A stretch of DNA of 38,688 nt from Caulobacter sp. (GTDB lineage Bacteria; Pseudomonadota; Alphaproteobacteria; Caulobacterales; Caulobacteraceae): positions 1 to 38,688 of the forward strand of contig JAQGIP010000038.1 in assembly GCA_028291055.1 (NCBI GenBank). Direction: 5' to 3'. The number at the start of each line of letters is the position of its first letter. Within the stretch, counting starts at the first letter, position 1. The translations under genes were made by a program, and so were the position numbers. The notes beneath the pieces were generated by a model. That model did not search any database. It had not been told where the DNA came from and saw nothing but the letters and a program-made list of their open reading frames with translations. Of this stretch, positions 17,655 through 24,612 are shown one piece after another.

Positions 17655-18158
17655 TTAGCGGGTCACCACGTCCTTCTTCATCGGCGCCAGCTTGGCCAGC
17701 AGCTTGTTCTGGGCGCGGAAGGGCACGCCTTCCTTGTCCATGGCCCACTGCAGGTTTTCCACGAGCGCGTTCATCTCGGCCATGTTGACGCCGAGGTCCT
17801 TGTGCGAGCTGGCCATGTCGCGGCCGGTGTAGGCGCAGCCGCCACCCAGCACGTAGCAGAGCTGCTGCGCCAAATGGGTCTTCAGCTTGGCGATGTCGAT
17901 GCCCTTGAACACCTCGGCGATGCGCGGGTCGGCGACGCTGCGGTCGATGGCGGCCTCGGCGATGCGCTGGATGCCGGCCTTGCCGTGGAAGGCTTCGAAC
18001 ACCGCCTGGTCGCTCATCGGCGTCGCGCCGGGATCACCGGGCTTGGCGGCTTCAGTGGGGGCGGGCGTGTCCTGGGCGATGGCGGCTGGAGGGGCCGCGG
18101 CGGCAACGGCCATCAGGGCCAGGGCGGCGGCGAGCATGAGAGGCTTGGAATGGGTCAT
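17655..18158 (-). CDS. Exported group 1 truncated hemoglobin
   Basis: The protein has 167 residues, beginning with a Sec signal peptide (MTHSKPLMLAAALALMAVAA, cleavage around AIA-QD). A 2-on-2 globin domain of about 115 residues follows. The pattern THLAQQLCYVLGGGCAYTGRDM and SSHKDLGV fits the E-F region with the proximal heme His. The position normally held by the B10 Tyr (FYDRVLADP in relatives) reads AIDRSVADP, so the usual distal hydrogen-bond donor seems missing. It starts 14 bp after the DUF3034 gene stops, forming a two-gene operon. Periplasmic heme, oxygen or NO chemistry is inferred from the family. Confidence 0.88.
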   Translation of the reverse strand: MTHSKPLMLAAALALMAVAAAAPPAAIAQDTPAPTEAAKPGDPGATPMSDQAVFEAFHGKAGIQRIAEAAIDRSVADPRIAEVFKGIDIAKLKTHLAQQLCYVLGGGCAYTGRDMASSHKDLGVNMAEMNALVENLQWAMDKEGVPFRAQNKLLAKLAPMKKDVVTR

Positions 18159-18172
18159 GGTCGGATATCCGC

Positions 18173-19093
18173 TCAGAAGCCGGCCTGCAGGGACAGGTAG
18201 ACGCCCCGCTGGTTCTTGAAGGTGGCGATGTCGCCCAGGTCCACATAGGCGGCGGTGATGGAGACGTGCTTGTTGAAGGCATAGGCCGCGAAGACGTCGA
18301 AGCTGTCGTCCTCCTTGGCGAAGCCCAGGTTGTCGGGCTTGGAGCGGAATTCGCCGCCGATCACCAGGCGCTTGGAGAGGAGGTAGCCGGCAGACCCCTC
18401 AAATTGCGCGCTGTAGTCGTCGTGCTTGTCGCCGCCGAAGCCCAACAGGCCGGTCTGGTTGGCCTTGGTCATGCGCACCGCGCCGCTCAGCACAAGGCTC
18501 TGGTCGAGCAGCACCTTGGTGCCGGTGACATAGTAGTCGACGCCGCTGTCGTGTCTGCCGCCGACAGCGGTGATGATCGCGCCCCGGTCGTTCTTCTTGT
18601 ACTGCAGACCCACCGCGATCTGGGGCAGCCAACCCTCGCCATAGACGGCGTCGCCCGCGACCCGCAGCTTCGCGCCCAACACATCCTGGTGGAAGGTAAA
18701 GCCGTTGCCCAAGCCCAGCTTGCCGCCGGTCTCGCCGGTGTCGAACTCCTGCCGCGCGTAGCTGAGTTCCAGCCGGTCGAAGAGGCCGACCGCCACGCCA
18801 TAGTCGCGCAGTTCATAGTCGGGCAGCTTGACGTAGGTGGCGTGCGCGCCCCCGCCGATGCCCTCGCGCGTCTCATAGCCGCTGATCACCGCCCAGGTGG
18901 CCAGGCCGCCGCCGGCGGAACCCTCGATGGTGGAGACGCCGCCGGTGAGCAGCAGCTTGCCGCCCTCGGTCAATTCGCCGTGCTGGATGATCTTGACTGC
19001 GTGGTCGATCTCTCCGGCTTGGGCGACTGTGCCAAGGAGCAGCGCGCCGACCGTGGCCAGCAATGTCCGTTTGAACGCCCGTGTCACCCGCAT
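18173..19093 (-). CDS. DUF3034 family outer-membrane-type protein
   Basis: This 306-residue exported protein has signal peptide MRVTRAFKRTLLATVGALLL (cleavage after AQA). Its beta-strand pattern alternates, with Gly and aromatic residues, and it ends in an aromatic (GVYLSLQAGF), as outer-membrane barrels do. The segments GKLLLTGGVSTIEGSAGGGLATWAVISGY and FDVFAAYAFNKHVSITAAYVDLG match the DUF3034 family. The start at 19093 has GGAG six bases upstream; an ATG seven codons earlier has none. It is co-transcribed with the truncated hemoglobin, an arrangement I recall from other Proteobacteria. Molecular function is unknown. Confidence 0.85.
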   Translation of the reverse strand: MRVTRAFKRTLLATVGALLLGTVAQAGEIDHAVKIIQHGELTEGGKLLLTGGVSTIEGSAGGGLATWAVISGYETREGIGGGAHATYVKLPDYELRDYGVAVGLFDRLELSYARQEFDTGETGGKLGLGNGFTFHQDVLGAKLRVAGDAVYGEGWLPQIAVGLQYKKNDRGAIITAVGGRHDSGVDYYVTGTKVLLDQSLVLSGAVRMTKANQTGLLGFGGDKHDDYSAQFEGSAGYLLSKRLVIGGEFRSKPDNLGFAKEDDSFDVFAAYAFNKHVSITAAYVDLGDIATFKNQRGVYLSLQAGF

Positions 19094-19237
19094 ACCCCGC
19101 TCCAGATACCCCATCGGTGGGGCACCGGGATTGAGATTGGATTGACGGAACGCGGTTATCCGATGGTTTGCCTGCGCCCGGTTGCCGCTGGGGGCGGGCG
19201 GGGCCGGGACATGCACCGCCGTACACGTCCCTCCTCG

Positions 19238-20008
19238 CTAGAGGCTGGCTTCCGCGAAGGCCCGCATGGCGGCGGCATAGTATTCCGCCAGCCCCGGCGC
19301 GATGGCATCGTAGCGGGCCTTGAAGTCGGGGTTCTCCAGATAGAGGTCGCCCAGGCCGATGAAGGCGTCGCGGGTCGGCGGCTTCTTCCAGCTACGCCCG
19401 ACCCAGGCGTGGTGACGTCCCATCAGCGCCCGCACGCCCGCCGAGTCGGCCGGCAGTCCGGTGGCCAGCGCCTTGGCCATGGCCTGCTCGATCTCGCCGG
19501 CCTCGGCCTGCAGGACGGCGAAGTCGCCCTTGCCCCAGTCCTTCATCTTGGCCTTGGCGTCATCGATGTGGGTGCGCATATCGCCGCCGTAGCGGTCCAC
19601 CAGCCACGCCTCATACTCGGCCTGCTTTTCGGGCGAGAAGCCCAGGTACATCGCCGTATCGTCCATTTCCTTGTCTCCTTCGAGGGCGGCGAGGGTGTCG
19701 TCGATCGTGCGCACCAGCTGCTTCAGACGCCTGGCTTCCCCGTCGAGCGCCTTGCGGTGGGCCTTCAAGGCCGCCGCGCGATCGAACTTCGGGTCGTCCA
19801 GCACCGCGCGGATGGCCTCCAGGGGGAAGCGCAGCTCGCGGTGGAAGAGGATCTGCTGCAACCGCAACAGCTCCTCGCGTCCATAGTAACGGTAGCCGTT
19901 CGAACCGACGGCGGCGGGCTTGAGCAGGCCGATCTCGTCGTAGTGATGCAGCGCGCGCACGGAGACGCCCGACAGCTTCGCCACCTCCTTGACCGTGTAC
20001 CTACTCAT
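19238..20008 (-). CDS. MerR-family regulator with TipAS drug-binding domain
   Basis: The protein has 256 residues. A MerR winged helix-turn-helix occupies residues 4-70 (YTVKEVAKLSGVSVRALHHYDEIGLLKP, NGYRYYGREELLRLQQI). A coiled coil follows (about 75-112), then a C-terminal TipAS-type domain (about 118-250: GFSPEKQAEYEAWLVDRYG to HHAWVGRSWKKPP). In TipAL of Streptomyces this domain captures thiopeptide antibiotics and activates the gene's own promoter. GAGGG lies just before the ATG. The operator in front of this gene has the TipA-like sequence and spacing, so autoactivation is likely. It is divergent from a VOC-family gene. Confidence 0.92.
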   Translation of the reverse strand: MSRYTVKEVAKLSGVSVRALHHYDEIGLLKPAAVGSNGYRYYGREELLRLQQILFHRELRFPLEAIRAVLDDPKFDRAAALKAHRKALDGEARRLKQLVRTIDDTLAALEGDKEMDDTAMYLGFSPEKQAEYEAWLVDRYGGDMRTHIDDAKAKMKDWGKGDFAVLQAEAGEIEQAMAKALATGLPADSAGVRALMGRHHAWVGRSWKKPPTRDAFIGLGDLYLENPDFKARYDAIAPGLAEYYAAAMRAFAEASL

Positions 20009-20032
20009 GTCCGTCCCTCACCAATGGACAGG

Positions 20033-20063
20033 GGAATGAGGCCTCACGGGGCGTGAGGGTCAA
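20033..20063 (-). promoter_or_regulatory. MerR/TipA-type promoter with dyad in long spacer
   Basis: On the minus strand TTGACC (20063-20058) is followed, after a 19-bp spacer, by a weak -10 CATTCC (20038-20033). The spacer contains the dyad CCTCACG-N3-CGTGAGG (20042-20058, overlapping the -35 edge). Overlong spacers centred on a dyad are the hallmark of MerR-activated promoters, and this half-site equals that of the Streptomyces tipA promoter as I remember it. Start codon 20008 is about 18 bases past the predicted transcript start. Confidence 0.75.
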
Positions 20064-20105
20064 GCGGCGGCTTCGCGCGTTTATGCGGGGTGAGTGGAGA
20101 ACCCC

Positions 20106-20504
20106 ATGCAGTTTCACCGAGGCCGGCTGATAGACCACGTCCACCTTCGCGTCCGCGACCTTGAGGCCGCCAAGCGCTTCTATCGCGCGGTGCTGGAGGC
20201 GGTGGGGGCGAGTGTCGATGAGGCCACCGACCATCTCGCCTGCGACGAACTGTGGATCGACGAGGGCGAGCCCTTGAGCCACATCCACCTGGCGTTTCAG
20301 GCGGCCGATCATGAGACGGTGGCCCGCTTCCATGCAGCCGGCCTGGCGGCGGGCGGCCGCGACAACGGCGCGCCGGGCGAACGGCCCTACCACCCCGGCT
20401 ACTACGCCGCCTTCCTGTGGGACCCGGACGGCAACAACATCGAGGCGGTGTTCCATGGGCCATCCACCCGCTCCGCCGACAGCGTGGTGGTGACGCCTGC
20501 CTGA
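20106..20504 (+). CDS. VOC (glyoxalase/bleomycin-resistance) family protein
   Basis: This 132-residue protein has two beta-alpha-beta-beta-beta modules. LIDHVHLRVRDLEAAKRFYRAVL carries the first likely metal ligand (His11). SHIHLAFQAADHETVARFHAAGL opens the second module, and AFLWDPDGNNIEAVFHG carries the last ligand Glu. The ATG at 20106 is chosen because GGAG (20096-20099) is spaced six bases from it. An upstream in-frame GTG (20094) would overlap that site. It is transcribed away from the TipA-like regulator and may be its target, giving a drug-binding or metabolite-modifying role, but this is inference. Confidence 0.88.
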   Translation: MQFHRGRLIDHVHLRVRDLEAAKRFYRAVLEAVGASVDEATDHLACDELWIDEGEPLSHIHLAFQAADHETVARFHAAGLAAGGRDNGAPGERPYHPGYYAAFLWDPDGNNIEAVFHGPSTRSADSVVVTPA

Positions 20505-20676
20505 AGCCTTGCTATGCTGGCGTTTCCAACCAGAGGCGCCAATGCTACCCCTTGCTTGCGAGGCTGGGGCCTAGCGGCCGGATAGACCCGACCGACTTGA
20601 GGCCCAATCGACCGTCCGCATGACCCCGCATGGGCCGGGCGCGCGACCGTTTGCCTCCAGGTCGGGACCATTCCCC

Positions 20677-20952
20677 TTGAACATCTCCAAGCCGCAGCAG
20701 CGGACGCTGCACGCCATGGCGCAAGGCGCCGTAATCAAACTGATCCGTGACGACAACGGCGACGTCGCCGCCGTTGAATGCATAACCGGCGAAGGCTGGG
20801 CGCTGAGCGACTGTTCGCTCGATGTCTTCAAATCGCTCAAACGCCGCCGGCTGATCGCCAGCCAGAACGGCCAGCCCTACCGCATCACCCGCGAGGGGTT
20901 GGCCAACCTGCGCTCGCAGTTGGACAACCGGGTGTCAGCCAGGAGCTTCTGA
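20677..20952 (+). CDS. yjhX: YjhX/TopAI family protein
   Basis: This 91-residue protein matches E. coli YjhX along its length: [39 protein letters not shown], and the signature [21 protein letters not shown] followed by QLDNR. YjhX (TopAI) inhibits DNA topoisomerase I and is neutralised by YjhQ, a GNAT-fold protein, in E. coli. The start is placed at TTG 20677 because family members begin M-N-(I/L)-S; an ATG at 20620 would add 19 atypical residues. No yjhQ-like gene is adjacent. The last six residues overlap the end of convergent rsmD by 18 bp. Toxicity cannot be assumed for a solitary copy. Confidence 0.85.
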   Translation: MNISKPQQRTLHAMAQGAVIKLIRDDNGDVAAVECITGEGWALSDCSLDVFKSLKRRRLIASQNGQPYRITREGLANLRSQLDNRVSARSF

Positions 20953-21522
20953 CACCTTCAGGAAGTGGACGCGCGCGGCGCCGTAGTCGCGCGCGTCCAG
21001 GGCCTCGTAGCCGGGGACCTGGGGGTCGGCCTCGCCGGTCCCCTTTTCCAGCATGACCACCGCATCGGCGGTCAGCCAGCCGCCTTTCAGCAGGCCGGCC
21101 AGCGCCTTCTCGCCCAGGCCGTGGGCATAGGGCGGATCCAGGAAAGCCAGGTCGAAGGGGGCGCCATCGCCCGCCGGCTTGTCGCCGAGGTCGGTGGCGT
21201 CGCGGCGATGGATGCGGCTACGCCCGAACAGGCCGAAGGCGTCGACGTTTTCGCGGATGACGCCGCGCGCTTCGGCTTCGGTCTCCACGAACAGGCAGAA
21301 GGCCGCGCCGCGAGACAGGGCCTCCAGGCCCAACGCGCCCGATCCCGCGAACAGATCGATGACTCGTAGGCCGCGAAGGCCGCCCACGCCGCCCGGCGAC
21401 CAGGGCGCATGCTCCAGGATGTTGAACACCGCTTGGCGTGCACGATCCGAGGTCGGCCGGGTGCCGGCGCCGGGTGGCGCGCGCAACACTCGGCCACGAA
21501 AATCACCGGCGACGATGCGCAT
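20935..21522 (-). CDS. rsmD: 16S rRNA (guanine966-N2)-methyltransferase
   Basis: This 195-residue SAM-dependent enzyme has the RsmD start ([18 protein letters not shown]). [16 protein letters not shown] precedes motif I ([20 protein letters not shown]), and the catalytic motif IV is [10 protein letters not shown]. It methylates G966 in the 30S subunit. The ATG at 21522 matches the family N-terminus; the open frame upstream overlaps the divergent protease gene. In many alphaproteobacteria rsmD directly follows the RluB-type gene; here a CPBP protease on the other strand separates them. Confidence 0.95.
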   Translation of the reverse strand: MRIVAGDFRGRVLRAPPGAGTRPTSDRARQAVFNILEHAPWSPGGVGGLRGLRVIDLFAGSGALGLEALSRGAAFCLFVETEAEARGVIRENVDAFGLFGRSRIHRRDATDLGDKPAGDGAPFDLAFLDPPYAHGLGEKALAGLLKGGWLTADAVVMLEKGTGEADPQVPGYEALDARDYGAARVHFLKVSEAPG

Positions 21523-21605
21523 GCTTGCTCCAGGCTCCAGGCTCGTGCTTAGCGGGAGTGGGCTTGGGTTCAAAGGGGCGTCGATTCTCCGTGTCGCGAC
21601 TGGCA

Positions 21606-22565
21606 ATGCCATATTTCGCGGGTGAGCAGCCGGGGGACCGCAATCCGGTCCGCCTGGCCGTGACCCTCGTCGTCGGCGCCATCGCGGCCCTGGTGGGGCT
21701 GGCCGTCGCCGGCCTGATCGGCATCGCGGGCTTCACCTGGGTGGCCGAACAGCTGGCGCCGGGCGGGGCTGCGCAGCCCGTGCCGATCAACGACCTGCTC
21801 GCCCATCCCGAACTGGCGCAGGGCAGCCTGCGGCTCAGCCTGGCGCTGATCGTGATGATCCCGCTGACCACGGCCGGCGCCGTCTTGGCCTTCCTGCTGG
21901 TGTCGAAACTGATCCTGAAGCGGCCGATGCTCAGCTACTTCACGGAGGCCGCGCGCTTCCGCTGGGTTCTCGTGGGCTTCGGCCTGCTGGCCAATGTGTT
22001 GCTGTTCGCGCCGATGGTGGTGTTCGAAAACTGGGCGAAGGTCGCCGCCGGCGCCTATCCCCTGGCCCAGGTCGCCCCCACCGCGGCCACCGGCCTGTTC
22101 TTCATCGCGGTCAACCTGGTGTTCTTGTTCGTCGGCGCCCTGGCCGAGGAGGTGCTGTTCCGGGGCTGGCTGCTGCGCCATGTGAAGGCGCTCGTGCGCT
22201 CTCCCTGGGCCGCGATCGGCCTGACCGCCGTGATCTTCGCCGTCGCGCATGGGGAATTCTCCTCCGCGCCGCTGATCGCCCTGGCCATCATGGGCGCGGG
22301 CTTCACCTGGATGACCGTGCGCACCGGCGGGATCGAACTGGCGGTCGGCGTGCACACGGCCAACAATCTGATGCTGGCGCTGTTCCAGGGCCCGCCCGGC
22401 CTTCCGCAAGGCAGCGACTGGAGCCTGACCCCCGGCAATCTGATGGACTTCGGCGTGACGGCGGCCAGCTACCTGGCCATCACCGAGGTCGCGGTGCGGC
22501 TGTTCCCACCGGCCGCGCGCGCGCCGGCCGAGCCGCCGGCCTCGGCGATCGCCGCCTTCGAATAG
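21606..22565 (+). CDS. CPBP-family intramembrane metalloprotease
   Basis: The 319-residue membrane protein has about eight helices. The three CPBP (Abi/Rce1-like) motifs are intact: AEEVLFRGW (EExxxR), FAVAHGE (FxxxH) and VHTANN (HxxxN). Family members are prenyl-protein-type or bacteriocin-immunity-type proteases; no substrate can be named here. The ATG at 21606 was chosen because the sequence from MPYFAGEQPG on is protein-like, while the upstream part of the frame is antisense to rsmD. The SD is weak. It lies on the opposite strand between rsmD and the RluB-type gene, so it looks like an insertion into a conserved gene pair. Confidence 0.88.
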   Translation: MPYFAGEQPGDRNPVRLAVTLVVGAIAALVGLAVAGLIGIAGFTWVAEQLAPGGAAQPVPINDLLAHPELAQGSLRLSLALIVMIPLTTAGAVLAFLLVSKLILKRPMLSYFTEAARFRWVLVGFGLLANVLLFAPMVVFENWAKVAAGAYPLAQVAPTAATGLFFIAVNLVFLFVGALAEEVLFRGWLLRHVKALVRSPWAAIGLTAVIFAVAHGEFSSAPLIALAIMGAGFTWMTVRTGGIELAVGVHTANNLMLALFQGPPGLPQGSDWSLTPGNLMDFGVTAASYLAITEVAVRLFPPAARAPAEPPASAIAAFE

Positions 22566-22568
22566 CCT

Positions 22569-23990
22569 CTAGCGCGGACGCTTCGGTCCGCCGCCGCCCG
22601 GACGGGACGGGGTCTTGCGCGCGTCGGCGCCGCGATTGCCGTGCGGAGCCGCCTTGGAGGGCCCGCTTCTCGGCCTGTCGTCTCTGGGCTTGTCGCTCCT
22701 GGGGCCATCACTTCGCGGCCCGGCGCTCCGGGGCCTGTCGCTTTTGGGCCTGTCGCTTCTCGAGTCCGGCCGCGCGCTGTCGCTGCGTCCCTTTCCCGCC
22801 GGCCTGCCGCCGGGCTTGGCGCGTGAGGGACGGGGTTCCGCCGCCGGGACGTCTAGGGGCTTGGCCCAGGCGGGGCGGGGCGCGGCCGGTTTCGGCGCGG
22901 CCTTGGCGCCGAAGGGCCTGCCGCCGGCCGTCTTGGCGACGGCGGGCTTGATCTTGGGCTTGGCCCAGCCGGACTTGTAGACCTTCTTGGGTTCGGCCTC
23001 GATGGCGCCGCTGCCCTTCGAACGGTCCGGCTTGCGCGCGCCCTTGCGGGGCTTGGCGCCGCGTCCGCGCGGACGCTCCTCGGCGTCGGAAATGTCGGTG
23101 GCGTGGCGCGGCGGACCCGCGCCCCGGCGGCGGCCCTCGGCGGAGGCCGCCGGCATCTTGAACTGCACGGCGTCGCCCTTGGGCATGTTGGCAGGCGCGA
23201 TCACCCCTTCCAGCAGCTCGCGGATCACGCGCGGGCCGACCTCTTCCACATGCCCCTGTTCCAGGGTCCCCAGCGCGAAGGGGCCATAGGACAGCCGCAG
23301 CAGCCGGTTGACCTTCAACCCGATAGCCTCCAGCACCCGGCGCACTTCACGGTTCTTGCCCTCGGCCAGGGTGACGGTGATCCAGATGTTGCGCCCGCCG
23401 CTGGACGCCGTGCCGGCCACGTCTTTCGCCTTATCGAGCTTGGCCTCGATGGCGCCGTAGCGCACGCCCTCGACGGTGATGCCGTCCTTCAGGGTATCGA
23501 GCTTGGCCTGGGTGGTCTGGCCATAGGCCCGGGCCCGGTAACGGCGGACCCAGCCGCTCGACGGCAGTTCCAGCGCCCGTGACAGGGCGCCGTCATTGGT
23601 CAACAACAGCAGGCCCTCCGACGACAGGTCGAGGCGGCCGATGGAGATGACCCGGGGTAGGGTCTTGGGCAGGGCGTCGAAGACGGTCGGACGGCCCTTG
23701 GTGTCGACATGGGTGGTCACCAGGCCGACGGGCTTGTGATAGCGAAACAGCCGCGTGGGCTCGGCGTCGCCCACCACGACACCGTCGACGGTGAGGATGT
23801 CGCCGGGGCCGACCTTGACGGCCGGCGTGGTCAGCACCTTGCCGTTCAGCGCCACATGGCCGCCCTCGATCAGGCGCTCGACCTCGCGCCGCGAGGCGAC
23901 GCCGGCTCGGGCCAGGGCCTTGGCGACGCGATCGCCGTCATTAGCGCCGCCGTCTTCGGGGGGCTTTGCGTTGTGGCCGTCTTGCGTCAC
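22569..23990 (-). CDS. rluB: RluB/RsuA-family 23S rRNA pseudouridine synthase with long basic tail
   Basis: The protein has 473 residues. An S4 RNA-binding domain (about 20-68: RVAKALARAGVASRREVERL) precedes the catalytic domain (78-265). The catalytic Asp is Asp121 in GRLDLSSEGLLLLTND, and KNREVRRVLEAIGLKVNRLLR is the other family signature. After residue 280 comes a tail of about 190 residues that is low-complexity, rich in Arg, Lys, Pro, Ser, Gly and Asp (RPKSDRPRSAGPRSDGPRSD). It is probably disordered and RNA-binding. The start is GTG 23990 with AGGA six bases upstream. It is divergent from tadA with 40 bp between them. RluB as opposed to RluE or RsuA is inferred from the neighbourhood. 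Confidence 0.92.
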   Translation of the reverse strand: MTQDGHNAKPPEDGGANDGDRVAKALARAGVASRREVERLIEGGHVALNGKVLTTPAVKVGPGDILTVDGVVVGDAEPTRLFRYHKPVGLVTTHVDTKGRPTVFDALPKTLPRVISIGRLDLSSEGLLLLTNDGALSRALELPSSGWVRRYRARAYGQTTQAKLDTLKDGITVEGVRYGAIEAKLDKAKDVAGTASSGGRNIWITVTLAEGKNREVRRVLEAIGLKVNRLLRLSYGPFALGTLEQGHVEEVGPRVIRELLEGVIAPANMPKGDAVQFKMPAASAEGRRRGAGPPRHATDISDAEERPRGRGAKPRKGARKPDRSKGSGAIEAEPKKVYKSGWAKPKIKPAVAKTAGGRPFGAKAAPKPAAPRPAWAKPLDVPAAEPRPSRAKPGGRPAGKGRSDSARPDSRSDRPKSDRPRSAGPRSDGPRSDKPRDDRPRSGPSKAAPHGNRGADARKTPSRPGGGGPKRPR

Positions 23991-24030
23991 ATCTGGTCCT
24001 GACGAGTGGAAGCGAGGCTTGGGATAGCGC

Positions 24031-24495
24031 GTGACGGACGAAGACGCCATGCGGCTGGCGCTTGAGCAGGCGCAAATCGCCGCCGGGCGGGGGGAGACGC
24101 CGGTGGGTGCGCTGATCCTGGACCCCGCTACCGGCGAGATAGTGGCCGCCGCCGGCAACGGGCCGATCGGCGCGCATGATCCCACGGCGCACGCCGAGAT
24201 CGCCGCCATCCGCGCCGCCGCCGCGCGCCTGGGCAACTATCGGCTGACCGGCCTGACCCTGGTCGTCACCCTGGAGCCCTGCGCCATGTGCGCCGGGGCG
24301 ATCAGCCACGCGCGGCTGGGACGGGTGGTGTTCGGGGCGGACGACGCCAAGGGCGGGGCGGTGGTCCATGGGCCGCGCTTCTTCGAGCTGCCGACCTGCC
24401 ATTGGCGGCCGGCGGTGACCGGCGGGGTGCTGGGCGAGGAGGCGGGAACGCTGCTGCGCGACTTTTTCCGGGCGCGGCGTAAAGGGGCGACCTGA
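24031..24495 (+). CDS. tadA: tRNA-specific adenosine deaminase TadA
   Basis: This 154-residue zinc enzyme makes inosine-34 in tRNA-Arg(ACG). The catalytic motif is HAEIAAI, with the proton-shuttling Glu, and the zinc motif is PCAMCAGAI. ARLGRVVFGADDAKGGAV follows, as is usual. It starts at GTG 24031, after GAGG. The gene is essential in most bacteria. Confidence 0.95.
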   Translation: MTDEDAMRLALEQAQIAAGRGETPVGALILDPATGEIVAAAGNGPIGAHDPTAHAEIAAIRAAAARLGNYRLTGLTLVVTLEPCAMCAGAISHARLGRVVFGADDAKGGAVVHGPRFFELPTCHWRPAVTGGVLGEEAGTLLRDFFRARRKGAT

Positions 24496-24528
24496 GGCCG
24501 CTCGAGCCGCCCAGATATTTTTGTCACC

Positions 24529-24545
24529 ATCGAACGTCGTTCGAT
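24529..24545. promoter_or_regulatory. Perfect 17-bp palindrome before GGDEF-EAL gene
   Basis: ATCGAACG and CGTTCGAT are separated by a single T. It lies 67 bp before the start codon of the GGDEF-EAL gene, preceded by the AT-rich stretch gatatttttgtc. It is a likely operator; the regulator is unknown. Confidence 0.55.
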
Positions 24546-24612
24546 ACCGATTGTTATCCATGTGGAGCCAGGGTGGCGAGCCGAGTGTCCGTAGCCTTCG
24601 CCGAAAGTCCGC

